This document shows positions 18,510 to 26,655 of a DNA stretch of 64,000 bases, piece after piece; the first letter of the stretch is position 1; each line of letters begins with the position of its first letter. A program made the translations under genes and the position numbers. Source of the DNA: Steroidobacter gossypii. Its GTDB lineage: Bacteria > Pseudomonadota > Gammaproteobacteria > Steroidobacterales > Steroidobacteraceae. The notes beneath the pieces are model-generated. The model was not told the origin of the DNA. It was given only the letters and a program-made list of their open reading frames with translations, and made no database searches. The stretch is taken from NCBI RefSeq assembly GCF_016801985.1, contig NZ_JAEVLS010000001.1, forward strand, positions 1,550,001-1,614,000, written 5' to 3'.

Positions 18510-19121
18510 GTGCAACCTCACCTGTACAACTTGACCCAAGAGATCCTGCGGACTGACGTCTCGGGAATGCCCCTGGAGTGGATAGACTACCGGGACGCGG
18601 TACGGCTGTATCACACGGAACAGGTGGCCTATACCTGCGGCACGCAGTTGTACCGGCTGCTCGGCGGCACCAACGCCCGCTCCGGATTGCAAACCGTGGT
18701 GGAAGTGAATTCCATCATCGCCACCATCGGTCACACTCACAATCCCGGCAACCTGCGTCACGATTACACGCCGCCGCTGAACAACCAGACCTTGTTCAAA
18801 CGCGACGCGCATCTGTGCATGTACTGCGGGCAGCGGTTTCCCTCGAGCATGCTGTCGCGGGATCACATTCGTCCGCTGAGTCAGGGCGGGCTGGATCTAT
18901 GGACCAACGTGGTGACGGCGTGCCGTCGCTGTAACAATCTGAAGGCGTCGAAGACTCCGGAACAGGCCGGCCTGCAGCTGATCGCCGTGCCGTTCAAGCC
19001 GACGTACGCCGAGTACATTTATCTCAAAGGTCGTCGGGTGCTGGCGGACCAGATGGAATATCTGCTCGCGCACTTTCCTCGCTCCAGCCCGTTGCACGCC
19101 CGCCTCAAATTGCAGTGCTGA
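18510..19121 (+). CDS. HNH endonuclease
   Basis: A 203-residue protein with a GTG start. Residues 98-145 form a zinc-supported HNH module: CMYC (C103, C106), RDHIRP with H119, then GG and TNVVTACRRCN with C138 and C141. The pattern fits the broad McrA-like/HNH_5 nuclease family that cuts or nicks DNA. The N-terminal 95 residues are not a domain I recognise. The next gene, a 5'-3' exonuclease, starts 7 bp before this one ends, so the two nucleases are probably made together. Roles in DNA repair or defence are both conceivable, and nothing in the sequence decides between them. Confidence 0.85.
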   Translation: MQPHLYNLTQEILRTDVSGMPLEWIDYRDAVRLYHTEQVAYTCGTQLYRLLGGTNARSGLQTVVEVNSIIATIGHTHNPGNLRHDYTPPLNNQTLFKRDAHLCMYCGQRFPSSMLSRDHIRPLSQGGLDLWTNVVTACRRCNNLKASKTPEQAGLQLIAVPFKPTYAEYIYLKGRRVLADQMEYLLAHFPRSSPLHARLKLQC

Positions 19122-20029
19122 ATACTCAATCCCTGGTTTCCCAGCCGCTGTATCTCATAGATGCATCGGTGTTCGTGTTCCGTGCCTGGCATTCCGTCCC
19201 CATCGAGCTGGTGGATCCCGATGGCAACGCGGTCAACGCGTTGCATGGCTTCAGTCGCTTCCTCGGCGACTTGATCGAACGCGTGCGCCCCGAGCACATC
19301 GCGGTGGCATTCGATGCGAGCCTGGTGACTTCGTTTCGCAATCGCTTGTATCCGGCGTACAAGGCCAATCGCGAGCCGGCGCCGGTCGAGTTGAAACGTC
19401 AGTTCCTGCAGTGTCAGCGCGTGTGCGCCGGGCTGGGCATTGCTTCCTTTGTCAGCAGCGAATACGAGGCCGATGACATCATCGGCACGCTTGCCACTCG
19501 CGCCCGCGCCGCCGGCCGTAAAGTCGTGCTCGTGACGCGAGATAAGGATTTGTCACAGCTGGTGCGGCCGGGCGATGAATACTGGGATTATCTCGGCGAC
19601 GAGCGTTTCGGCTACGACGACATCCCGCGACGTTTCGGGGTGCGCGCCGAGCGCATGGCCTGTTTCCTCGCACTGATGGGCGACGCGGTAGACAACATCC
19701 CGGGCGTGCCCGGGGTCGGGCGCAAGACCGCTTCGACGTTGTTACATCACTTCGAGTCGCTGAGTCATCTGTACGACGACCTGGATCGCGTGTTGAAGAT
19801 CAAGCTGCGCAATGCCGGGTTCGTGTGCGGGCAGCTGCGCGACTATCGCGAGGCTGCGTTCCTGGCCCGGCAGCTCACCGAAATTGCCTGCGATATGCCG
19901 CTGGATGTGGAACTGGGGCAGTTGCGGCGGCGGCCGCCGGATCTGGGCGATCTCAACAAGTTCTATGACACCGTCGGCTTCGGGCGCCTGCTCCGCAATC
20001 AGGCCGAGCGCATCGCGGCGCTGAACTGA
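19115..20029 (+). CDS. 5'-3' exonuclease / flap endonuclease (PolI N-domain-like)
   Basis: A 304-residue protein of the PolI 5'-nuclease/ExoIX family. It has the acidic metal-binding positions in YLIDASVF, VAFDAS, YEADDIIGTLA and VTRDKDLSQLV. The helix-3-turn-helix segment DAVDNIPGVPGVGRKTA binds DNA, and the arch region YPAYKANR is present. The protein lacks any polymerase domain and is close to the usual length of stand-alone 5' nucleases. GTG 19115 overlaps the HNH stop by 7 bp. The likely substrates are flaps or 5' ends exposed after nicking, which would suit action after the HNH enzyme; that pairing is inference. Confidence 0.88.
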   Translation: MLNTQSLVSQPLYLIDASVFVFRAWHSVPIELVDPDGNAVNALHGFSRFLGDLIERVRPEHIAVAFDASLVTSFRNRLYPAYKANREPAPVELKRQFLQCQRVCAGLGIASFVSSEYEADDIIGTLATRARAAGRKVVLVTRDKDLSQLVRPGDEYWDYLGDERFGYDDIPRRFGVRAERMACFLALMGDAVDNIPGVPGVGRKTASTLLHHFESLSHLYDDLDRVLKIKLRNAGFVCGQLRDYREAAFLARQLTEIACDMPLDVELGQLRRRPPDLGDLNKFYDTVGFGRLLRNQAERIAALN

Positions 20030-20152
20030 GGCGGGCCCGCTAGCGTCTGTTTATTGCCGCGGGTACGCAGTTGCCCGGGGAAAAGCTCCGTTATCCAGCG
20101 ATTCTCGACGGCGTCGGCCGGCGATCCTGGATGTCCCGTCTCAGGAGCTGCC

Positions 20153-20575
20153 ATGAAAGCCACGACGCATGTTCTTCGCCTACTGGGAGCTTTGTTGCTT
20201 GCGCCCTTGCTCGAAGCGCAACCCGTCATCTATCGCTGCGAGGGGCCGGCTGGGGTGGTGTATTCGGACCGCGCGTGCGCGGCGGGTGCGGATCCCCACG
20301 AAATCGATGACAGTCGCGTGACGGTTTATACCCCGGAACCGGTGGCCGATCGCGCCTCGCCGTCACCCTCTGCCAAGCCTCCCAAGCCCCGACGTTCCAA
20401 GGCCAGCAAGGTGCTCGACCCGAACGAGCGGCGAAGCGATTGCGCCAGGCTCGACCGGGGATTACGTGCTGTTCGCGCCAAGATGCGGGCGGGTTATGGC
20501 GTCGAGGAAGGTGAGCGGCTGAAGGCTCGGCAGCGGCAGCTGGTCGAGCAGCGCCGAGCGCAAAAGTGTGCTTGA
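20153..20575 (+). CDS. Small secreted DUF4124-like protein
   Basis: A 140-residue protein. ATG 20153 follows a CAGGAG site at 20142-20147 and gives a signal peptide (VLRLLGALLLAPLLEA). The segment VIYRCEGPAGVVYSDRACAAGA has the DUF4124 pattern (an aromatic strand, two cysteines, 'YSD..C'). A proline- and lysine-rich linker follows, then a charged helix. These proteins are periplasmic and of unknown function. The frame is open upstream to 20054, but that part lacks family features. Confidence 0.7.
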   Translation: MKATTHVLRLLGALLLAPLLEAQPVIYRCEGPAGVVYSDRACAAGADPHEIDDSRVTVYTPEPVADRASPSPSAKPPKPRRSKASKVLDPNERRSDCARLDRGLRAVRAKMRAGYGVEEGERLKARQRQLVEQRRAQKCA

Positions 20576-20724
20576 TCGCGCTGGATGGATACCTGGGGTT
20601 TCAAATGTGAGCGCATAATGTCGCGGGACGGAGTCAGCCGTGAGCCGCGGATTCGCCGGCTGCGGAGGTCACGGGATCGGCTATCACAACTCGGCAAGCA
20701 TTTCGGCAAAGTCAGGGGGTCGTT

Positions 20725-21237
20725 ATGGTTGCGTTTACTTCTCTCCCGGAATTGAGGATGGTGGCCGCCAGTCTGCTCGCAGGCGCCTGGCTATTCGCGG
20801 CGCCGCTGGCGTTGGCGCAGGACAAAGCCGTCGACGAGATGATGGCGCAGGCGCAGAAGGCCCTGCAGAAAGGTCAGCCGCGCGAGGCGGAGAACCTGCT
20901 CCGCAAGGCGATCGAGTCAGCACCGACGCGAGCGGAGTTGTACATGCTGAGATCCAGGGCGCGAGATTCGTCGGGCAAGTACGATGCCGCGCTCGAAGAT
21001 GCAAACAAGTACATCGAGCTGGAGCCGAGCGATGCGTTTGGATATCTGAATCGCTCGCGAATCTATATTTCCATGGACAAGCCGGATTCGGCGCTCGCCG
21101 ACGCCAACAAAGCCATCGAGCTCGATCCCAATGAGCCGGATGGCTATTACCGTCGCTCCGACATCTACCGAGAGATGGGGAAGGATGCCGAGGCCAAGGC
21201 GGACGAGGCCAAGGCGGATAAGCTGGCCAAGAGCTGA
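20725..21237 (+). CDS. Periplasmic TPR-repeat protein
   Basis: A 170-residue protein with a signal peptide (VAASLLAGAWLFAAPLALAQ). About three tetratricopeptide repeats cover residues 40-160, for example AYxxRSRAR-type helices and YIELEPSDAFGYLNRSRIY and AIELDPNEPDGYYRRSDIY. A lysine/alanine-rich tail follows. TPR units bind partner proteins; no enzyme domain is present and the partner is unknown. The gene stands alone and converges with the M14 peptidase gene. Confidence 0.8.
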   Translation: MVAFTSLPELRMVAASLLAGAWLFAAPLALAQDKAVDEMMAQAQKALQKGQPREAENLLRKAIESAPTRAELYMLRSRARDSSGKYDAALEDANKYIELEPSDAFGYLNRSRIYISMDKPDSALADANKAIELDPNEPDGYYRRSDIYREMGKDAEAKADEAKADKLAKS

Positions 21238-21241
21238 GCCG

Positions 21242-21285
21242 TGATCGCGACGAGGGGCGACATCCCTGCCGCCCCGTAGCGATCA
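21242..21285. terminator. Hairpin between convergent genes, possible bidirectional terminator
   Basis: TGATCGC (21242-21248) pairs with GCGATCA (21279-21285), and inside it GGGGCG (21254-21259) pairs with CGCCCC (21270-21275). It fills the 45-bp gap between the TPR gene and the M14 peptidase stop. There is no T-run on either side, so termination efficiency is uncertain. Confidence 0.45.
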
Positions 21286-23058
21286 ACGCGGCTCGGCGTC
21301 GACGCGAAACACCGGGTAGAGGTTGTAACGCTCGTCCCACGATGAGTGGCGGCGGTAGAAGAAGTCGAGGCGGGCGCTCGGGTCGCTGGCGAACTTGGGG
21401 TCTTCCAGGCGCTGTTGGAATTCACGACGCAGCGCCGGGTCCTTTTTCAGCATCTGCTCGCCAACCGCTTCGGCCACGTACGCTTCCATATATTCCTTGC
21501 GCTCGAAGGCTGCGGCGAAGAAGCCCCAGCTCACCATCGAATCCGGATCGCGAGGCTCCAGTAGCGACATCAGGATTTCAGACTTGGCCTGCGCGATGGG
21601 AACGAACAGCGAGCCGGCAGTCATTTCGCGGGTTTCTTTGCTCCAGTCGCCTTCGACACTGAAGACACTGCGGCCTTCGAAGGTCGCGGCGGCGGGAGCG
21701 GCTTTGGTGGCGCGGAAGACTTCTACTTCCGAGCGGAGCGGCTGAGTCAGCGTCCTAAACTCGATGCCGTGCAGAGTCAGCTTGTCGCCAACCATCCGAG
21801 CGTGGCTGGCGGGCACGACATAGCCGCCGAGCGGTGCGCTTACGGTGATGTCAGGTTTGACTTCGTCGTACAACGGAATGCGCCAGATCTGCGGCTTCTT
21901 GTCGTTGTATCGAGTCATCAACGTGCCGGAGATCGCAGACGGCCTGCGCTCATATTCATAGCCGCGAAACTCGATGGTGCGAACGTGCGGTGTGTTGGTG
22001 TAAGTCAGCGCAACAGTGGAACCGCCGATCTTCGCTGCCTCGGCGTCCGCAGCCCGAGCGGCGGCGAGCCACTTCTTGCCATCGCGCGCGGCCATTTCCA
22101 TCAACGAAATGATGGTGTGATGAGTGATGCGCACGCGGGTCGGATAGTCCTTCCACGAATGCGTTTCCACCAGCACGCCGATGCGATTGCGACCGGCCCA
22201 GTAAGCCTGTGAGAAGCGCTTCGGGCCCACCGACACGGCGAAGCCCGTGCTCGGATCGTCGTCCTTGATGAAGGAAGGATAGAAGTCCAGCGGCAGCGAG
22301 CCTTTGGCGGCCGCGCGCTTCATCAACTCGTCGCGAACCTCGACGGCAGCCTGGCGAATGGGCGCGTGCCCATTGAGAGTCGGCGCGACGCTATATGAAA
22401 TATCGTGTTCGAACTTGGCGCCGTTGGTGACGTGCAGGTCGACGTAAAGGATCGGATCCCATTCACCTAACAGACGCAGCATGGCGTGCATCTCCGGCGC
22501 CTCGGCCTTGAGATAATCGCGATTCAAGTTGAGATTCTGGGCGGTCACGCGCCAGCCCATCTCTTCCGGCCCGACCTGGTTGGGGCGGTTCCAGCGGCCG
22601 AAGCGCTCGTGGCCGTCGATGTTGAACACGGGCACGAACACCAGCGTGACGTTCTTCAACGCGTCCTTGGCGAGCGAGCCGTCGAGCATCTGGCGCAGGG
22701 CCAGGAAGCCGGCGTCCTTGCCGTCGATTTCGCCGGAGTGAATGCCTCCCTGCATGAGCGCGACCGGGCGCCCGGCGCGGTGCGCCGAAGCAGCGTCCAA
22801 AGTGCCGTCGGCCGACGCCACCAACGCGAGCATGGGTCGGCCTTCGGGCGTTCGGCCGAACTCGAAGCAGCGCACCTGTTGCGGCCATTGCTTTTGAAAC
22901 GCGGGACAGAGTCTTTCGACTTCTTCATAGCGGCCGGTGCGGCGGTCGCCGGATTGTTCGGCGACGGTGCGCAGCGAGCTGGCGGGCCCAGCGGCGACGG
23001 CGAACTGAGCGAACGAGCAGGCCAGCAAGGCGAGCGCGGCGGACTTATGACGGATCAT
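21283..23058 (-). CDS. Secreted M14-family zinc carboxypeptidase-like protein
   Basis: A 591-residue secreted peptidase with a signal peptide (ALALLACSFAQFAVAA). The M14 zinc motif HxxE is seen in GGIHSGEIDGKD (H107, E110), with the third ligand in VDLHVTNG (H209). The substrate-binding NLNRDY (R180) and the general-base glutamate in LVETHSWKD (E298) are also present. The C-terminal 250 residues are beta-rich and probably an accessory domain. ATG 23058 was chosen because it places the signal peptide at the start; the frame is open to 23238. It probably trims C-terminal residues from peptides in the periplasm or outside the cell. Confidence 0.87.
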   Translation of the reverse strand: MIRHKSAALALLACSFAQFAVAAGPASSLRTVAEQSGDRRTGRYEEVERLCPAFQKQWPQQVRCFEFGRTPEGRPMLALVASADGTLDAASAHRAGRPVALMQGGIHSGEIDGKDAGFLALRQMLDGSLAKDALKNVTLVFVPVFNIDGHERFGRWNRPNQVGPEEMGWRVTAQNLNLNRDYLKAEAPEMHAMLRLLGEWDPILYVDLHVTNGAKFEHDISYSVAPTLNGHAPIRQAAVEVRDELMKRAAAKGSLPLDFYPSFIKDDDPSTGFAVSVGPKRFSQAYWAGRNRIGVLVETHSWKDYPTRVRITHHTIISLMEMAARDGKKWLAAARAADAEAAKIGGSTVALTYTNTPHVRTIEFRGYEYERRPSAISGTLMTRYNDKKPQIWRIPLYDEVKPDITVSAPLGGYVVPASHARMVGDKLTLHGIEFRTLTQPLRSEVEVFRATKAAPAAATFEGRSVFSVEGDWSKETREMTAGSLFVPIAQAKSEILMSLLEPRDPDSMVSWGFFAAAFERKEYMEAYVAEAVGEQMLKKDPALRREFQQRLEDPKFASDPSARLDFFYRRHSSWDERYNLYPVFRVDAEPR

Positions 23059-23200
23059 CGGGAGCTTCCGTGAACGGGCCAATGCGAAAACAAGGCGCGC
23101 AAGATTACTGTATAGAGCTGCCCGAAGTTGTCCCGTTTCTTGCTTCAGTAGCGGTAAAATTGCGGCGTCGACGGCTGTTGTCCGTCGGCGGGAGTCCGAC

Positions 23201-23926
23201 TTGAAACTGATCCGATCGAATGAAGGCGCGGCAGCCACACTGCACCAGGTGGGCTGCGTGTTGTTGCAGCCGGAGGAGCTGGCGGAGGAATGCCGGGTCC
23301 GGCTCGAGGATCTGAGCAGCCTGTCGCCCTCGTGGAACCAACTGCCGCGCGATGCTCATTTGCGAGACGGTGGCCGTTACCGATTCCGCCGTCACAGTTG
23401 TTTCGTTCACGAGCATGACAGTTTGCAGCTGGCGCCACACCGCGCCCATTGGCAGCCCACCGAATACAACGCTCTCCATGGCGGCATGGAACGCTGGTTC
23501 GAGCCGATCTCCGGCGAGGTCCTGCAGGCTCCGGCGTGGACTGCCCTGGTGAGCGGGCTGGCTGACTTGTTTGCTCGGGCGCGGCCGGTGCCGCGTTGGT
23601 ATATCGAAGCGCATCAGTTTCGCATCGACACGGCGGAAGGCATCGGCCGGCCGACGCCCGAAGGCGCGCATCGCGATGGCGTCGACTATGTCGCCGTGGT
23701 CCTGGTGAATCGATTCAACGTGCGCGGTGGCGAGACGCGAGTCTTCGAAGCGGCAGGCATCTCGGGCGTTCGCTTCACCATGAGCTCACCTTGGACGGCG
23801 TTATTGCTCGACGACGCCAAGGTGATTCACGAAACCACGCCGATCCAGAACGACGGTCCTGGCGGCGTGCGCGACACGCTGGTGCTTACGTTCCGTGAGC
23901 ATGGCTTCCAGTCGCCGTCTTCCTGA
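23201..23926 (+). CDS. 2-oxoglutarate/Fe(II) dioxygenase family protein (2OG-Fe_dioxy, BsmA/IdoE-like)
   Basis: A 241-residue protein with a TTG start preceded by GGGAG at about 23190. The iron triad is HRD (H157, D159) in PEGAHRDGVDYV and H210 in DDAKVIHETTPI, with R224 (GVRDTLVLTF) as the likely 2-oxoglutarate anchor. The family (PF10014) includes free L-isoleucine 4-hydroxylase and BsmA-type biofilm stress proteins, so a free amino acid is a plausible substrate. It has its own gap of 142 bp from the divergent peptidase gene and lies just before pyrF. Confidence 0.8.
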   Translation: MKLIRSNEGAAATLHQVGCVLLQPEELAEECRVRLEDLSSLSPSWNQLPRDAHLRDGGRYRFRRHSCFVHEHDSLQLAPHRAHWQPTEYNALHGGMERWFEPISGEVLQAPAWTALVSGLADLFARARPVPRWYIEAHQFRIDTAEGIGRPTPEGAHRDGVDYVAVVLVNRFNVRGGETRVFEAAGISGVRFTMSSPWTALLLDDAKVIHETTPIQNDGPGGVRDTLVLTFREHGFQSPSS

Positions 23927-23980
23927 CCGGCAGGCGTAGAATTTCTCTCGATCGCGTATTGCTGATACAGGTACCTGCTC

Positions 23981-24814
23981 ATGTCCACGTTCGCGGCCCG
24001 CTTGCAACACAAAATCGCCGAGCACAGCCCGCTGTGTGTCGGTGTTGACCCCTCAGCGGCGTTGTTGAAGTCGTGCAATTTGCCGAACACGCCCGAAGGC
24101 GCGTTCGAGTTTGGCAAGCGCGTGCTGGAAGCGGCGGAGTTTCGGATTTCGCTGCTCAAGCCGCAGTCGGCGTTCTTCGAGCGCTTCGGCAGCGCCGGAC
24201 TCAAGGCGGTCGAGGAGCTCACGACGCTTGCGCGGAGTCGCGATGTGCTCGTGCTTCTCGATGGCAAGCGCGGCGATATCGATACGACCGGAGCCGCCTA
24301 CGCCGAGGGTTATTTTTCCTCGTCCACGACGCTAAGAGTCGATGCGGTGACCACGCATGTATATCTCGGCCTCGCGGCATTGGATCCTTTTCTCGACATC
24401 GCCGTGCGAGCTGAAGGCGGCGTGTTCGTCGTGGTGCGCTCGTCGAATCCGGAAGGTCGTGAGTTACAAACCGCGCGCATGGCGAACGGCGAGACCGTTG
24501 CTCAGAATCTCTGCCGCGAGATCACGTTGCGCAATCGACGTCAGGGTGAAGGTCTTGGATATATCGGAGCCGTGGTCGGTGCGACCTGCGACGATGCAGC
24601 CGAGTCCGTCGAGGCGCTTCCTCAGTCTTTCATTCTCGCGCCCGGAGTCGGCGCGCAAGGCGCTACGATGCAGGACGTGCTGAAGCGCATGCCCTCGGCG
24701 CGTGGCCGTGTGTTGCCCAATGTTTCAAGAGCCATCCTGGCGAACGGCGGCAATGTCGCCGACATTCGCACCACCATCCGCGGCTTGCAGGAGCAGGCTC
24801 GCGAGCTGCTGTAG
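23981..24814 (+). CDS. pyrF: Orotidine 5'-phosphate decarboxylase
   Basis: A 277-residue enzyme making UMP from OMP, the last step of de novo pyrimidine synthesis. The catalytic motif is LLDGKRGDIDTTG with the paired Asp-Lys-Asp residues, and the phosphate-binding end is FILAPGVGAQGAT. Its length and the KPQSAFFERFG segment fit the longer type-2 subfamily found in actinobacteria, Myxococcus and some proteobacteria, rather than the 230-residue E. coli type. A TAGAAT box at 23937-23942 may be its -10 element. Nine bases separate it from the kinase-like gene downstream. Confidence 0.93.
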   Translation: MSTFAARLQHKIAEHSPLCVGVDPSAALLKSCNLPNTPEGAFEFGKRVLEAAEFRISLLKPQSAFFERFGSAGLKAVEELTTLARSRDVLVLLDGKRGDIDTTGAAYAEGYFSSSTTLRVDAVTTHVYLGLAALDPFLDIAVRAEGGVFVVVRSSNPEGRELQTARMANGETVAQNLCREITLRNRRQGEGLGYIGAVVGATCDDAAESVEALPQSFILAPGVGAQGATMQDVLKRMPSARGRVLPNVSRAILANGGNVADIRTTIRGLQEQARELL

Positions 24815-24823
24815 TCGCCCGTT

Positions 24824-25696
24824 ATGTCGCTCGCCGCTGCACTTGGTCGCGCTTCAGGTAGCGAGGTTGCGGCTGGATCCGAGCGCAGCGTCTCGGGCGG
24901 CTCGATCAATGCATGTTCTCGCTTCGAGAGCGACCAGGGTCCGCTGTTCGTAAAGCACGGCGATGCATCGAGCCTGGCAATGTTTCAGGCCGAAGCAGAG
25001 GGTCTTGCCGAGCTGTCTCGAGCGCAGGCAGTGCGCGTTCCACGAGTGCTGGCGGTGAGTGAGCACGAAGGAACCGCCTTCCTGGTATTGGAGTGGATCG
25101 ATCTGCGCGGCACATCCGCCGGCAGCGAAGCGAAACTTGGCGAACAGCTGGCGAGACAGCACCGCGTCACTCGCGATGAGTTCGGCTGGCATCGTGACAA
25201 CACCATCGGCTCGACGCCACAAACGAATCGACTCACCAAGGATTGGGTAGATTTCTACCGCGAGTGCCGCTTGCAACCTCAACTCGCGCTGGCGAAACGA
25301 AATGGCGCCGGCGCCGATCTCATCGACGGCGGCCACCGCTTGTGCGAGCAACTCGACCGTTTCTTCCCTGGCTACGCTCCGACGCCGTCGCTGCTTCATG
25401 GCGATCTGTGGGGAGGCAATTGGGGCGCGGATGCGAGCGGGCAGCCAGTGCTGTTCGATCCCGCGGTTTATTTCGGGGATCGCGAGACGGATCTGGCGAT
25501 GACGCGCTTATTCGGTGGTTTTGGCGCGCAGTTCCATGCGGCGTATCAGGCGGCGTGGCCGGTGGATCCGGGCGCAAACACGCGTATCACGCTCTACAAC
25601 CTGTACCACGTGCTGAACCATTTCAACTTGTTCGGCGGCGGTTATTCGCGGCAGGCGCTGGGGATGGTCCAGCGCCTGCTGGCCGAGCTGAAATAG
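24824..25696 (+). CDS. Fructosamine kinase family protein
   Basis: A 290-residue kinase-fold protein of the fructosamine/ribulosamine-3-kinase family. The catalytic loop is LLHGDLWGGNWG and the metal-binding aspartate lies in LFDPAVYFGDRE. The N-lobe carries FVKHG with the ATP-contacting lysine. Homologues phosphorylate sugar adducts on protein lysines so that these break down, which repairs glycation damage. It forms a unit with pyrF (9-bp gap) and converges with the repeat-protein gene. Confidence 0.88.
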   Translation: MSLAAALGRASGSEVAAGSERSVSGGSINACSRFESDQGPLFVKHGDASSLAMFQAEAEGLAELSRAQAVRVPRVLAVSEHEGTAFLVLEWIDLRGTSAGSEAKLGEQLARQHRVTRDEFGWHRDNTIGSTPQTNRLTKDWVDFYRECRLQPQLALAKRNGAGADLIDGGHRLCEQLDRFFPGYAPTPSLLHGDLWGGNWGADASGQPVLFDPAVYFGDRETDLAMTRLFGGFGAQFHAAYQAAWPVDPGANTRITLYNLYHVLNHFNLFGGGYSRQALGMVQRLLAELK

Positions 25697-25709
25697 CCCG
25701 GCGGGAGTC

Positions 25710-26537
25710 TCAATTACCGGCGGGGATCCGCACGGTGCCCGACACGCGCTCGTACAGAATGTTGCCGCTGCTGTCGACCATGACCGCGAAATTGCCGCCC
25801 ACGTCGCTCACGTTGATGTCCCCCGAGCTGTCGTTGTGGATCTTGACGTTCTGTTTCACTTCGCGAATGGTGATATCGCCGGAGCTGTCGTCCATCACGT
25901 CGACATTGCCGGTGACCTTGGCTATGGCGATGTCGCCCGAGCTGTCACTGAGAATTCTCACATTGCCGCGCACGTCCTCGATGTCGATATTGTCCGAGCT
26001 GTCTTCGACCTCGACATCGCCGATTACGCTCATGATGCGGATCACGCCCGAGCTGTCGTTGACGTACAGATTGCCGTTGATGTTTTTCAGCAGCTGATCG
26101 CCCGAGCCGTCCGTGACCCGCGTCGTACCCACGTCGCTCAGCTCCAGGTCGCCGCTGCTATCGGTGACCTCCAGCTCCACATTGCGCGGCACGGCTATGT
26201 CCAGATCCAGGTAGGCGTAGCGCTTGAAGCTGAACATATCGGTCATGCTGCTGCCGAGCACTACCGTTAGATAAACGGTGTCGTTCTCACGGCGGCTCTC
26301 CAGCCCGATCTTGCCCAGCAGGTTTTCGGAGGAGGCACAGGCCTTGCCGAGCGCCTTGAGCTCGCCGTTCGTGTCGCCGTGGATCTTCAGAGAGCCCGCG
26401 TCGGCCGAGACCACGACCTTTTTGACCGGGCCGTTGAACTTCGCCGCGCGCTCGGAGGAGAACTTGCAATCCTCCGCCCACGCTGCGCCGCTGCTTAACA
26501 AAATCATCAGGAGAAGCTGCGCCCCTGTCTTGTTCAT
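25710..26537 (-). CDS. Secreted DUF4097/DUF2807-like beta-solenoid repeat protein
   Basis: A 275-residue protein with a signal peptide (LLLMILLSSGAAWA). From about residue 125 to 270 it is a run of eight repeats of 17-19 residues, each starting with DSSG or a close variant and followed by two short beta strands. This suggests a narrow right-handed beta-solenoid like the adhesin-type DUF4097/DUF2807 domains. Two cysteines (C24 and another near 68) lie before the repeats. The function is unknown; cell-surface or periplasmic binding is the usual guess. Confidence 0.75.
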   Translation of the reverse strand: MNKTGAQLLLMILLSSGAAWAEDCKFSSERAAKFNGPVKKVVVSADAGSLKIHGDTNGELKALGKACASSENLLGKIGLESRRENDTVYLTVVLGSSMTDMFSFKRYAYLDLDIAVPRNVELEVTDSSGDLELSDVGTTRVTDGSGDQLLKNINGNLYVNDSSGVIRIMSVIGDVEVEDSSDNIDIEDVRGNVRILSDSSGDIAIAKVTGNVDVMDDSSGDITIREVKQNVKIHNDSSGDINVSDVGGNFAVMVDSSGNILYERVSGTVRIPAGN

Positions 26538-26569
26538 GAAGACGTCCTGTTCATTTTAAGTAAAACGGA

Positions 26570-26598
26570 ACAACGCACCCATTCGCTGGGAGCGTTGT
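26570..26598 (-). terminator. Hairpin upstream of the solenoid gene
   Basis: ACAACGC and GCGTTGT pair over a 15-nt loop. On the - strand the hairpin is followed by TTCCGTTTTACTT, so it could end transcripts of the CoA-transferase gene before the repeat-protein gene. The T-run is interrupted, which makes it a weak candidate. Confidence 0.4.
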
Positions 26599-26655
26599 CG
26601 CGGACTCGGGCCCGCACCCGTTTCCGCTTGAGGGGAAGCAAAGATTAGGCGTTGC

